From Rhizobium johnstonii 3841 (lineage in GTDB: Bacteria > Pseudomonadota > Alphaproteobacteria > Rhizobiales > Rhizobiaceae), in the NCBI RefSeq assembly GCF_000009265.1, contig NC_008380.1:3043501-3107500 (forward strand): a DNA stretch of 64,000 bases. The letters run 5' to 3'. This document shows positions 24,870 to 33,469 of the stretch, one piece after another (positions within the stretch are counted from its first letter, which is position 1; each line of letters starts with the position of its first letter). The notes below the pieces were generated by a model. It was not told the DNA's origin and ran no database searches. It saw nothing but the letters and a program-made list of their open reading frames with translations. Position numbers and translations under genes: made by a program.

Positions 24870-26457
24870 GCTGAAAGCGAAGAGCGCATCCCCGGGCATC
24901 GCATCCGGCCCGGCCTTTCTCGCGGAGGAGCCGAAGGCTCCTTCCGCTGCCGGGCGGCCGGACGCCGCCCCTGCGTCCCGAGCCGTCGGTGGATACGGCG
25001 CGCTGGAGAAGGCGATCGACATCTCGATCGGCGAACTCGAACACCTTGCCGATGGAGCCGATGCCGAAAGCCGCGACATCATCGATTTCCAGATCGAGGT
25101 GTTGCGCGATCCGACGATCGCGGAAGCGACCGGCGCGCGCATGGAGGCCGACGAGAATGTCGTCTTTGCCTGGGTCGCCACCCTCGACGCCTATATCGGC
25201 GAACTCGAAGCGGCCGACGAGGAGCAGATGCGGGCGCGCGCCGTCGATATTCTCGACATCAAGAACCGCGTGCTCGGCGCGCTCGCCGGCACCCCGATTG
25301 CCGATTTCCCGCCCGGCTCGGTCTTCGTCGGCAAGGATATGGAGCCGAGCCGCTTTCTCGCCCATGACTGGTCGAAAGGCGGCGGCATCGCGCTGTTCGC
25401 AGGCAGCACCGCCGGCCATGTCGCCCTGCTCGCCCGGGCGAAATCGGTGCCGATGGTGATCGGCACAGGCCGCTTTTCAGCCGCAGACGGAGATCCTGTC
25501 AGCGTGGATGGTAACGCCGGTGCGGTCATCCTGCAGGCGGGCAGCATGCTGATCCCGCCCCTGGTGCCGGCACAAGAACCCGCCGGCGACACGCAAACCA
25601 TCGGCGGCGAATTGCGCACTGCGGACGGCGTGCCGATCCTGCTCTCGATCAACATCAACGATCCCGCTGAGATCGATGCGCTCGATCCGGCAACGGCAGG
25701 CGTCGGCCTGATGCGCTCGGAATTTTCGGTTGCCTCGGTCGCCGATGCCGCCAATGAGGAACGGCAGCTGGCGATCTATCGCAGCGTGCTGGAACAGGCG
25801 GGCGACAGGCCGGTAACGATCCGCATGCTCGATATCGGCGGCGACAAGCCGCTCGCCGGCCTCGAAGACCTGCCGGTTCTCGCCTCGGGCCTGCGCGGCA
25901 TCCGGCTGCTGCTTGCCCGGCCGGAAATCGCCCGCGTCCAGGCCCGCGCCCTGCTGCGCGCCGCTGTCTTCGGCAGGCTGTCGGTGATGCTGCCGATGGT
26001 GACCTTTCCCGACGAGATCGACAGGATGCGCGAGCTATTCCGCGAGGAAGCCGAAAAGCTCGGCCGCCGCGCCCTGCCCCACCGGATGCCGCCGATCGGC
26101 ATGATGGTGGAGGTACCATCAGCCGCATTGATGCTCGACGCCTTCGGGGCGGCGGCATTCTTCTCGTTCGGAACCAACGACCTCACCCAATATCTTGCCG
26201 CCTCGACCCGCGACGATATCGACGCCGATGCCGGCAAGGCTGCACCCGCCGTGCTCCGGCTGCTCGCCCAGGCGGTGAAGCTGACCGCCGGCAAGCCAGT
26301 CAGCATCTGCGGCGACATGGCCGGCAATCCGCACTATCTGCCCGGGCTGCTCGCCGCCGGCCTCCGGCATTTTTCCGTGGCGCCGGCCCGGCGTCCCGCG
26401 ATAAGATCGGCGATCATCGGCCTCAACGCCGATGGCACAAGGGCAGCCGGAGAGTAG
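24853..26457 (+). CDS. PTS enzyme I (PEP-protein phosphotransferase)
   Basis: A 534-residue enzyme I, slightly shorter than the 575-residue E. coli protein. The phosphorylated histidine is His189 in GSTAGHVALLAR, at the same number as in E. coli. The PEP-binding domain is complete: LMRSEF, RMLDIGGDKPL, GIRLLLARPE, and SFGTNDLTQY. The C-terminal active-site cysteine is in SICGDMAGN. The ATG at 24853 follows GAGGAAAAG at good spacing. It lacks the N-terminal GAF domain that marks nitrogen-PTS enzyme I (PtsP), so it belongs to the carbohydrate branch. Lying in the dha operon, it probably serves only DhaM. Confidence 0.92.
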   Translation: MAEPLRLKAKSASPGIASGPAFLAEEPKAPSAAGRPDAAPASRAVGGYGALEKAIDISIGELEHLADGADAESRDIIDFQIEVLRDPTIAEATGARMEADENVVFAWVATLDAYIGELEAADEEQMRARAVDILDIKNRVLGALAGTPIADFPPGSVFVGKDMEPSRFLAHDWSKGGGIALFAGSTAGHVALLARAKSVPMVIGTGRFSAADGDPVSVDGNAGAVILQAGSMLIPPLVPAQEPAGDTQTIGGELRTADGVPILLSININDPAEIDALDPATAGVGLMRSEFSVASVADAANEERQLAIYRSVLEQAGDRPVTIRMLDIGGDKPLAGLEDLPVLASGLRGIRLLLARPEIARVQARALLRAAVFGRLSVMLPMVTFPDEIDRMRELFREEAEKLGRRALPHRMPPIGMMVEVPSAALMLDAFGAAAFFSFGTNDLTQYLAASTRDDIDADAGKAAPAVLRLLAQAVKLTAGKPVSICGDMAGNPHYLPGLLAAGLRHFSVAPARRPAIRSAIIGLNADGTRAAGE

Positions 26458-26458
26458 A

Positions 26459-26872
26459 ATGGCGCGCGAAGACACCGAAGACGCCATTATCGCCTACAAG
26501 TCCATTCTGGCGCAGATCATCGACAACAGGCCATCCGGCACACGCCAGCGCCTGGCGACGGCGCTTGGAAAACATCGCAGCTTCGTTACCCAGATCACCA
26601 GCCCGACCTATGCAACGCCGCTGCCGGCGCGCCATCTCGCCACCATCGTCCGCGTCTGCCATTTTAGCGCCGCCGAACAGGAGCGCTTTCTCGAAGCCTA
26701 TCAGGCCGCCCATCCCGGCAAGCTGCCGGACCTCGGCCATTCCGAGAAATTGCGGCACCTTTCGCTGATGGTGCCCGACTTCGGCGACGACAGGAAAAAC
26801 CGCCTATTGGAAGAGGCGATCTCCGATCTGGTGCAGAAGATCGTCGCGATTTCAGGGGCGAGTGAGCAGTGA
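26459..26872 (+). CDS. HTH-like protein of the dha operon
   Basis: A 137-residue protein that starts two bases after the enzyme I stop, with GGAGAG just upstream. Residues 25-70 (GTRQRLATALGKHRSFVTQITSP, then LPARHLATIVRVCHFS) resemble a XRE-like helix-turn-helix. The rest is helical with no known domain. It could be the local transcription factor for the operon, or a structural partner of the kinases. I do not recognise a named family. A 7-bp tandem repeat overlaps its stop codon. Confidence 0.6.
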   Translation: MAREDTEDAIIAYKSILAQIIDNRPSGTRQRLATALGKHRSFVTQITSPTYATPLPARHLATIVRVCHFSAAEQERFLEAYQAAHPGKLPDLGHSEKLRHLSLMVPDFGDDRKNRLLEEAISDLVQKIVAISGASEQ

Positions 26873-26888
26873 ATAGTGAGTAGTGAGC
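26861..26888. repeat. Four 7-bp tandem repeats over a stop codon
   Basis: AGTGAGC, AGTGAAT, AGTGAGT and AGTGAGC follow each other without gaps from 26861 to 26888. The TGA of the HTH-like gene is at 26870-26872, so the last codons of the gene belong to the repeat. This heptamer pattern is common between bacterial genes and probably arose by slippage. Confidence 0.75.
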
Positions 26889-26930
26889 GGGTTGACGTAA
26901 CGCAATGCTTTTGGCCTTGGGAGGGGCTTG

Positions 26931-27923
26931 ATGAAGAAGTTCATGAACACTGCGGAAACCATGGTCGCCGAAAGCGTCGAAGGCTTCGTGCGCGCCCATG
27001 AGGCCTTGGTGGTGTTCGGGCCTGAGCGCAGATGCATCCGCCGCCGCCATCTCATCGCTGGCAAGGTGGCGCTGATATCAGGCGGCGGCGCCGGCCATGA
27101 GCCGATGCATATCGGCTTCGTCGGCCACGGCATGCTGGATGCCGCCTGCGTCGGCCATATCTTCACCTCTCCGACGCCGAGCCAGATCATCGCCGCCATC
27201 GAAGAGGCCGATACCGGCGCCGGCTGCCTGCTGGTGGTCAAGAATTACGATGGCGACCTGATGAATTTCGAAATGGCGATCGAGATGGCCGGCGACCGCC
27301 ACAACATCGACATGGTCGTCGTCAGCGACGATATCGAGACATCAAGGTCCGGCGAAGGCAATGGCCGGCGCGGTGTCGCCGGAACGCTGATCGTCGAAAA
27401 GCTCCTGGGTGCTGCGGCCGAACGCGGCATGTCGCTTGCCGAATTGAAGCAGCTTGGCGAAGGATTGAACACCCGCATCCGCTCGATGGGTGTCGCGCTG
27501 AACGGCGTGACGGTGCCGCAGACCGAGCGCACCACATTTTCGCTTAGGCCCGGCGAGATGGAAATGGGCGTCGGCATCCATGGAGAACCCGGCCATGCCA
27601 GGCAGCCCTTCGCCGCCTCCGACGCCATCATCGGCCATCTCTGCGAGACCATCGCCGGCGATATCGCGGTGGCGCCGGGTACCCGCGCACTGCTCTTCGT
27701 CAACGGCCTCGGCGGCACGCCGCCGGCCGAACTCTACCTCGCCTATAACGGCGCCCGCCGCTTCATCGAGGAGAGAGGTATCCCGATCGAGCGCTCGCTG
27801 GTCGGAACCTACGTCACCTCGCTCGACATGCAGGGTCTATCGGTCACCCTTGCTTTGCTGAGCGACGAGGAGATCGCACTCTGGGACGCGCCGGTAGCGA
27901 CGGCGGCGCTGCATTGGCCATAA
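26931..27923 (+). CDS. dhaK: DhaK subunit of PTS-dependent dihydroxyacetone kinase
   Basis: A 330-residue protein with all key residues of E. coli DhaK at equal or near-equal positions: His56 in GGGAGHEPMH, Asp109 in KNYDGD and His217 in GVGIHGEPG, which binds the ketose. The final block ALWDAPVATAALHWP is also typical. There is no attached DhaL domain, so it should receive phosphate from the DhaL at 23504-24118. The ATG at 26931 is preceded by GGAGGGG; a TTG just before it is the alternative. It is the last gene of the operon and is paralogous to the first half of the fused kinase at 21811-23451. Confidence 0.93.
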   Translation: MKKFMNTAETMVAESVEGFVRAHEALVVFGPERRCIRRRHLIAGKVALISGGGAGHEPMHIGFVGHGMLDAACVGHIFTSPTPSQIIAAIEEADTGAGCLLVVKNYDGDLMNFEMAIEMAGDRHNIDMVVVSDDIETSRSGEGNGRRGVAGTLIVEKLLGAAAERGMSLAELKQLGEGLNTRIRSMGVALNGVTVPQTERTTFSLRPGEMEMGVGIHGEPGHARQPFAASDAIIGHLCETIAGDIAVAPGTRALLFVNGLGGTPPAELYLAYNGARRFIEERGIPIERSLVGTYVTSLDMQGLSVTLALLSDEEIALWDAPVATAALHWP

Positions 27924-27933
27924 CGGCGCCCCG

Positions 27934-28662
27934 TCAAATATAAAGCGCTGCCATCTTCCGCCAGGCGCCGGCGCGGTGGGCGCGTCCATCCCAGACATGC
28001 AGCTGATGGCCGATATTCTTTTCGCCGAGCAGCCGGCTGAGATAGAGGTTGTTGTCGAGGAAAGGGTCGGCGTCGCCAATGGTGAGAACGATGTCACGCT
28101 CACGCAGCCTGTCGAGCCGCCAGTCGCTGCCGAGCCCTGGCAGAAAATGCGCCGGCGTGTGGAAATAGACGCTGTCGTCGTAATAGCCGTCGAACAGGTC
28201 GCCGAAGGATTCCACCCTCATCGTCAGATCGTAACGGCCGGAAAAGGCGACGAGTTTGCAGAAGAGATGCGGATGGCGAAAGAACAGGCTCGCCGCCTGG
28301 AAGGCGCCGAGGCTGCATCCGTGCACGATGGTGCAGTCATGCTGGTTCTTCGCCGCCATCAGCGGCAGCACTTCGTGCAGGATATAATCCTCAAGGGCGC
28401 CATGCCGGCGGATGCGCTCGGCCGGGTGACGGTGAAAGCTGTAAAAGGTTTCTGCCGCCAGGCCCTCGATGCAATAGAGCTGGAGATGGCCGGCTTCCAA
28501 CTTGTCGGCGAGACTCGCGACGAGGCCGAGCTGTTCATATTCGAAGAAGCGCCCGTCCCGCGTCGGAAACACCAGAACCTTGGCGCCGGCATGGCCGAAC
28601 ACCAGCATCTCCATGTCTCGATGCAGCCGCTGACTGTACCAGCGCAGATATTCGCGGTTCAT
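27934..28662 (-). CDS. Esterase family protein (alpha/beta hydrolase)
   Basis: A 242-residue cytoplasmic alpha/beta hydrolase. The nucleophile elbow is VHGCSLGAFQA, and the C-terminal histidine region is HVWDGRAHRAGAW. The N-terminal part (GHAGAKVLVFPTRDGRFFEYE) matches the putative esterase family related to EstD. It has no signal peptide. It overlaps the upstream acetyl-xylan-esterase-like gene by 4 bases, so the two are co-expressed, and it converges with the dha operon. The natural ester is not predictable. Confidence 0.85.
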   Translation of the reverse strand: MNREYLRWYSQRLHRDMEMLVFGHAGAKVLVFPTRDGRFFEYEQLGLVASLADKLEAGHLQLYCIEGLAAETFYSFHRHPAERIRRHGALEDYILHEVLPLMAAKNQHDCTIVHGCSLGAFQAASLFFRHPHLFCKLVAFSGRYDLTMRVESFGDLFDGYYDDSVYFHTPAHFLPGLGSDWRLDRLRERDIVLTIGDADPFLDNNLYLSRLLGEKNIGHQLHVWDGRAHRAGAWRKMAALYI

Positions 28663-29618
28663 GGCACCCTGAAAAACTGTCCGATCTTGTCGCGGAGAAC
28701 CGCTTCTTGCTCAGCACTTCCAGGGTAATCGAAATGCCCGGCATCCAGAATGAAGATTTCATTAAATTTTGGTATCGCATTTGCGACGGCGAATTGGCAG
28801 GGCGGTGCGACGGCAGGATCGAAAAGGGCGACGGCCGTCAGCATCGGCACCTTGATCCGGCTGGCGGCGGTCGCCGCATCGTAGAAGCGTAACGTCTCCA
28901 GGACATCCGGGTGTTTCTTATGATACGCTTGCACCGACTGCGCGCTGCCGACGGTCGGCAGCGTCAGCCGCAGCGGCTGGTCCCCGAAGGTCGGCAGCGC
29001 CAGATGACCGCGATCGATACGCTGGTCGTAAGCGATCGCCATTGCGCCGACACCGCCGCCGAAGCTGATGCCGCTATAGCCGATATGCCCTGACACCCAG
29101 GGATAGAGCGCAACCAGCGTCGAGACGGCAAGCCACAGATCCTCGACGCAGCCGCCGATGATATAGGATTCAGGCTTGTCGATATCGTGCAGCACATGCC
29201 AGGAGGGATTCTGCGAAATCGGCGGACGGGCGCTGAGCGACAGCCCGCGGCAGCAGGGAAAGAGCACCGCCGTCTGCTCGACCGGCAGATCGAAATCGGG
29301 ACGATCCCGCCCGCCATAACCATGCCCGACTACAAGGCCGCGCCGCACCTCCCCTTGACGTGGCAGGATGAGCCAGCCGCCGATCCGGAACGAACCGGTC
29401 GAGAGATAGACGAGATCGAGTACATGCCAATCGGGATGGGTGATCTTGCTCCAGCGCAGCACCGGCTGCGGATCGACCGCCAGCGCCTTGAGATACCGCG
29501 CCTTCCAGAAATCATCGAAGCCGGCAGGCGCCTCGAGCGGCTCGACCGCGAGAAGTTCTTCGAGCTGCATTCCGTAGGTCGGATCGAAATCGAAGGGATG
29601 TGTCGTCGGAATACTCAT
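28659..29618 (-). CDS. Acetyl-xylan-esterase-family hydrolase
   Basis: A 319-residue protein of the AXE1/cephalosporin-C deacetylase family. It has the N-terminal pattern GFDDFWKARY, the oxyanion region VVGHGYGGR, the nucleophile elbow GYSGISFGGGVG and late acid/base residues in VALFDPAVAP and DAGHFDYPG. These enzymes remove acetyl groups from sugars or small esters and are usually cytoplasmic, as this one appears to be. It is followed by a second esterase gene with a 4-base overlap, suggesting joint processing of an acylated compound. Confidence 0.88.
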   Translation of the reverse strand: MSIPTTHPFDFDPTYGMQLEELLAVEPLEAPAGFDDFWKARYLKALAVDPQPVLRWSKITHPDWHVLDLVYLSTGSFRIGGWLILPRQGEVRRGLVVGHGYGGRDRPDFDLPVEQTAVLFPCCRGLSLSARPPISQNPSWHVLHDIDKPESYIIGGCVEDLWLAVSTLVALYPWVSGHIGYSGISFGGGVGAMAIAYDQRIDRGHLALPTFGDQPLRLTLPTVGSAQSVQAYHKKHPDVLETLRFYDAATAASRIKVPMLTAVALFDPAVAPPCQFAVANAIPKFNEIFILDAGHFDYPGSAEQEAVLRDKIGQFFRVP

Positions 29619-29707
29619 CTAAGGCTTGTCTCGTGAAAAAGCCGGCGGCGCAAGACTCTGCCCGCGCCAGCCAGCAAAACCGCGCCGTCGGATCTCGCGC
29701 TACATCG

Positions 29708-30328
29708 TTACGCCGCGTCGGCCGCCTGGCGTTGCCGGGAGGCATCAAAAAGCCTGCGGCCGATGACGCGCGCAGCCTCCAGATGAACGGTCGCATGGTC
29801 CGGTCCGGCTTCGAACAGCACCTCTGATGTCACGACCCGGGCGCCGCAATAGTCGAAGATCCCATGATCGATTTGCGTCTTCATCGCGCCGAAATAACCG
29901 TGCCGCGCATAGGTTCTGACATCAGCGCCGCCGAGGCCGACCAGATGCACCGGCAGGCGGCCAAGCAGCTTCACCAGCCCGGTATCCGGGCGATCGTCGT
30001 AAGCCCAGCCATTGGTGAACACCCGGTCGATCCATCCCTTGATAAGCCCCGGCATCGACCACCAGTAGACGGGATAGACGAGCACCAGCGCATCGGCGCG
30101 GTCGATCCTTGCCTGCTCGGCGGCAACGTCGGCGGGCAGCACCCCTTTCCTCAGATGCAGAGCGATATCGGCCGCGGTGAACCGGGGATCGAAGCCCTCG
30201 GCCGCGAGATCGGCAAACTCGACGGAATGGCCGGCATCGGAAAGTGTGACACCTTCGGCAAGATGGGCGGCGACGCCGTGGGTGAGCGACTGGGGATCGG
30301 GATGCGCGACGACGATGAGCGCGTGCAT
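29708..30328 (-). CDS. NAD(P)H-dependent oxidoreductase, flavodoxin-like fold
   Basis: A 206-residue protein of the NQO1/KefF/MdaB group. The start MHALIVVAHPDPQSLTHGV carries the flavin-phosphate loop, and VLVYPVYWWSMPGLIKGWIDRVFTNGWAYD is the conserved catalytic block. It should reduce quinones or similar electrophiles with two electrons. It is divergent from a TetR regulator with a clear operator-like region between them, so it is probably induced by the ligand of that regulator. Confidence 0.88.
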   Translation of the reverse strand: MHALIVVAHPDPQSLTHGVAAHLAEGVTLSDAGHSVEFADLAAEGFDPRFTAADIALHLRKGVLPADVAAEQARIDRADALVLVYPVYWWSMPGLIKGWIDRVFTNGWAYDDRPDTGLVKLLGRLPVHLVGLGGADVRTYARHGYFGAMKTQIDHGIFDYCGARVVTSEVLFEAGPDHATVHLEAARVIGRRLFDASRQRQAADAA

Positions 30329-30373
30329 GCAGAAAACTCCTGTTGAATGATTGCGGACGGAAGTCCGGGGCTG

Positions 30374-30416
30374 TATACCTTTGGTAAGCTACTTTCCGTA
30401 AGTTACTTTTGGTATA
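30374..30416. promoter_or_regulatory. Probable TetR operator in divergent promoter
   Basis: The gap between the quinone-reductase-like gene and the TetR gene holds a direct repeat GTAAGCTACTTT (30384-30395) and GTAAGTTACTTT (30398-30409), framed by the inverted pair TATACC (30374-30379) and GGTATA (30411-30416). Its symmetry and its position within 20 bases of the regulator start suggest the regulator binds here. Confidence 0.5.
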
Positions 30417-30421
30417 TAGCG

Positions 30422-31093
30422 ATGTCAAGCTCCGAAACAGCAGGTCAGCCGACCGATCCGCAACCGCGCCGCCGCCTGTCGCGGCAGGATCGGCATCGCC
30501 AGTTGCTCGATGTCGCCTGGCAGATCGCCCGTGACGAGGGAACGGAAGCGCTGACCCTCGGCCGGCTTTCCGAGCTGGCGGGCGTAACGAAACCCGTGGT
30601 CTATGATCATTTCGAAACCCGCCCCGGCCTGCTCGCAGCGCTCTACCGCGAATTCGACGCCCGCCAGACGGCTGTGATGGACGCAGCCCTTGCGGCAAGC
30701 CAGCCGTCGCTCGCCGACCGGGCCACAGTCATCGCCACCTCCTATGTCGACTGCGTGCTTCTCCAGGGCCGTGAAATCCCCGGCGTGATCGCAGCACTTG
30801 CCGGCTCGCCGGAACTCGAAAGGATCAAGCGCGAATACGAAGCGGCCTTCATCGAGAAATGCCGCATCGCGCTTTCGCCCTTTACCGGTGCCGGTACGAT
30901 CGCCGCAGCCGGCCTCTGGGCCATGCTCGGCGCCGCCGAAGGCCTCTCCTATGCCGCCGCGTCGGGCGACATCACCGCCGTCGAGGCAAAGAACGAACTC
31001 TTCGAAACCATCGTCGCGATGGTGGCGAGAAGTATGGTCGGCGGCACGCATCCCGATCACCTGCGCAATACGGCCGGCCCCGCATCGAGATGA
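30422..31093 (+). CDS. TetR-family transcriptional regulator
   Basis: A 223-residue repressor. The N-terminal helix-turn-helix spans RQLLDVAWQIARDEGTEALTLGRLSELAGVTKPVVYDHFETRPGLLAALY. The remaining helical part is the ligand-binding and dimer domain. The ATG at 30422 puts the gene directly downstream of the operator-like repeats; an upstream in-frame start would include them in the coding region. It is expected to repress the divergent oxidoreductase gene and itself. The ligand is unknown. Confidence 0.88.
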   Translation: MSSSETAGQPTDPQPRRRLSRQDRHRQLLDVAWQIARDEGTEALTLGRLSELAGVTKPVVYDHFETRPGLLAALYREFDARQTAVMDAALAASQPSLADRATVIATSYVDCVLLQGREIPGVIAALAGSPELERIKREYEAAFIEKCRIALSPFTGAGTIAAAGLWAMLGAAEGLSYAAASGDITAVEAKNELFETIVAMVARSMVGGTHPDHLRNTAGPASR

Positions 31094-31306
31094 TCCGGCG
31101 GGAATACCTGTATCGAATCCACCGCCCGCTTCGTCATGGAACTCGGTTATTTGGCGACCCTGGTGAGCGACGCGACGGCCGCCTTCTCGCACCTAATGAT
31201 GCATGCTGCGCACAAGCTGAACGGCCCGACCTACGCCCATGCTATTCTGACGACGGCCGAACTCATCGAAGTCTTGCCCAAGGCGTCTGCTTCAAAGGAC
31301 AATGCC

Positions 31307-32647
31307 ATGACCATGCTCTTCAAAATGCTCAAAAGTGCCGGCTCGGAATCCCTGAACCGCGACCGGCGCAGGTTCCTGACCACCGCGGCGATCGGGATCG
31401 CCGCGGTGGGCGCGACCAGCCTGTTTCCGTCCTATCCGGCATCGGCTGCCACGGGAGATGCGATCCGCCCGTTTCGCGTCGACACTCCCGAGGCGGACCT
31501 CCTCGACCTTCGCCGGCGCGTGCTGGCAACACGCTGGCCCGAACGCGAGACGGTCGACGACCAGTCGCAGGGCATACAGCTCGAAAAGATCAAGCCGCTC
31601 GTCGATTATTGGGGCACCGGCTACGACTGGCGAAAGGCGGAAGCGAAGCTGAACGCGCTGCCGCAATTCATCACCGAGATCGACGGCCTAGACATCCACT
31701 TCATTCACGTCCACTCGAAACATCCGAATGCCCTGCCCGTCATCATCACCCATGGCTGGCCGGGATCGGTATTCGAGAACCTCAAGATCATCGGCCCGCT
31801 CACCGATCCGACCGCTCATGGCGGACGCGCCGAAGATGCGTTCGACGTGGTCATTCCGTCGATGCCGGGCTACGGCTTCTCCGGCAAGCCGACCGGCACC
31901 GGCTGGGGGCCGGACCGCATCGCGCGGGCCTGGGCGGAACTGATGAAGCGCCTCGCTTACAGCAGCTACGTCGCCCAGGGCGGCGACTGGGGCTCGCCGG
32001 TCTCCGGCGCGATGGCACGGCTCGCGCCACAAGGTCTGCTCGGCATCCACATCAACCTGCCGGCTGTCGTGCCGCCCGAAGTTGCCGCGGTGCTCGCCGC
32101 GGGCGGGCCGGCGCCGCAGCGACTCTCCACCGAGGAACGCGCGGCGTTCGATGCCCTCAGCGCCGCAGCCAAGATGGGGAACATGTCCTATGCCACGATG
32201 ATGGGCACGAGGCCGCAGACGATCGGCTACGCCATATCGGATTCCCCGGCCGGCCTTGCGGCATGGACGCTCGGTCATCCAGGCTTCACGCACTGGACCT
32301 ACGACAGCAACGATCCCGAAAAGTCTCCCGACGAGGTGCTCGACGACATCACGCTTTACTGGTTGACCAACAGCGCCGCTTCCTCGGCCCGGATCTACTG
32401 GGAATATGGCGGCGGGCGCAGTCCCGTCCTTGCGGCCGGGGAGAAGACCTCCAAGATCGCGCTTCCGGTCGCCATCACCGTCTTTCCTGGGGAGAGCTAT
32501 CAGGCCCCGGAGACATGGGCACGTCGCGCCTATCGCAACCTTATCTATTTCCACAAGGTCGACAAGGGCGGCCACTTCGCCGCCTGGGAGCAGCCGGAGC
32601 TCTTCTCCGCCGAGCTTCGAGCAGCGTTCAGGCCGCTGCGCCGGTGA
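31307..32647 (+). CDS. Exported epoxide hydrolase family protein
   Basis: A 446-residue alpha/beta hydrolase. The N-terminus has a twin-arginine signal (NRDRRRFLTTAAIG, hydrophobic run, then ASAATGD). The mature part starts with the EHN domain (FRVDTPEADLLDLRRRVLATRWPE) of microsomal-type epoxide hydrolases. The oxyanion motif is THGWPGS, and the nucleophile aspartate lies in QGGDWGSPVSG. A late histidine is in KGGHFAAWEQP. It should hydrolyse an epoxide or related substrate in the periplasm. The ATG at 31307 follows AAAGGA. Upstream open frame (from 31136) adds 57 residues that do not resemble the family. Confidence 0.88.
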   Translation: MTMLFKMLKSAGSESLNRDRRRFLTTAAIGIAAVGATSLFPSYPASAATGDAIRPFRVDTPEADLLDLRRRVLATRWPERETVDDQSQGIQLEKIKPLVDYWGTGYDWRKAEAKLNALPQFITEIDGLDIHFIHVHSKHPNALPVIITHGWPGSVFENLKIIGPLTDPTAHGGRAEDAFDVVIPSMPGYGFSGKPTGTGWGPDRIARAWAELMKRLAYSSYVAQGGDWGSPVSGAMARLAPQGLLGIHINLPAVVPPEVAAVLAAGGPAPQRLSTEERAAFDALSAAAKMGNMSYATMMGTRPQTIGYAISDSPAGLAAWTLGHPGFTHWTYDSNDPEKSPDEVLDDITLYWLTNSAASSARIYWEYGGGRSPVLAAGEKTSKIALPVAITVFPGESYQAPETWARRAYRNLIYFHKVDKGGHFAAWEQPELFSAELRAAFRPLRR

Positions 32648-32686
32648 CCAGCCGGCGAACGGCCCTGCCGCTTCCCGGCGTCGGCA

Positions 32687-33469
32687 TCAGTCCGTATTCT
32701 GCCCCGCCGCCGTGAGGATCAGCTTTGTGATCTCGTCCGGGTGAGAGATCAACGACAGATGGCTGGCCTGGATTTCAATGGTCTTTGCTCCCATGCGCTT
32801 GGCCATGAAGCGTTCGAGATCGGGATTTATCGTCCGGTCCTCGGTCGAGACGGCATACCAACTCGGCTTCAAACGCCAAGCAGCCTGTGTCGTCCTGCCG
32901 GTCAACAGCGCCTTTTGAAACGGCTGCTGCACGGCATAGAGCACTTTCGCCTTCGCCTCCGGCAGGTCGCCGGCGAAATCATGCAGGAATGCTTCCTCGC
33001 TCAGCCGGCCTTCGTCGCCGTCGAAGACAATGCCGGCGGACGCCGGCGGCGTCGGGAAGGTTTTGGCGAGAGCGGTATAATCCTCACCTGCATCCGGCGC
33101 CCGCGCTGCGACGTACACGAGCGCCGAAACATCAGGGTGCACGCCGGCCTCGGTGACCATCATGCCGGAAAACGAATGCCCGACCAGAACCGTCGGGCCA
33201 TCCTGCCGGTCGAGCACCCGCTTCACGGCAGCGACGGCCTCGGGCAGCGTCGTCAACGGGTTCTGCACGGCCGTGGCATTGAGCCCGGTCGCCTGCAGGC
33301 GCGCGATCACCTCGGTCCAGCACGAGCCGTCGGCAAACAGCCCGTGCGCCAGCACGACGTTGCGCGCCTTTACGGGAGCGGATGTCGCGGCCATGCCGCG
33401 GGTGGCAAGCAGAGAAGCGGCGGCGCCGGCAACAAGGGCAGCCGAGAAAGTCCGTCTGTTCATCATCAT
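32687..33469 (-). CDS. Exported alpha/beta hydrolase
   Basis: A 260-residue hydrolase with a signal peptide that has a twin-arginine-like start (MNRRTFSAALVAGAAASLLATRGMAA). The body begins NVVLAHGLFADGSCW, with the nucleophile elbow VGHSFSGMM and the final histidine in SHLSLISHP. It resembles small esterases and hydrolases of the salicylate-esterase type often seen with cofactor-free haloperoxidases. It is convergent with the exported epoxide hydrolase gene, 39 bases apart. AGGAAC precedes the first of three consecutive ATG codons. Confidence 0.85.
   Translation of the reverse strand: MMMNRRTFSAALVAGAAASLLATRGMAATSAPVKARNVVLAHGLFADGSCWTEVIARLQATGLNATAVQNPLTTLPEAVAAVKRVLDRQDGPTVLVGHSFSGMMVTEAGVHPDVSALVYVAARAPDAGEDYTALAKTFPTPPASAGIVFDGDEGRLSEEAFLHDFAGDLPEAKAKVLYAVQQPFQKALLTGRTTQAAWRLKPSWYAVSTEDRTINPDLERFMAKRMGAKTIEIQASHLSLISHPDEITKLILTAAGQNTD

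Noticed and set aside
31136..31306. N-terminal extension of the epoxide hydrolase gene
   Set aside because: The added 57 residues precede a twin-arginine signal that should be at the N-terminus, so the later ATG is preferred.
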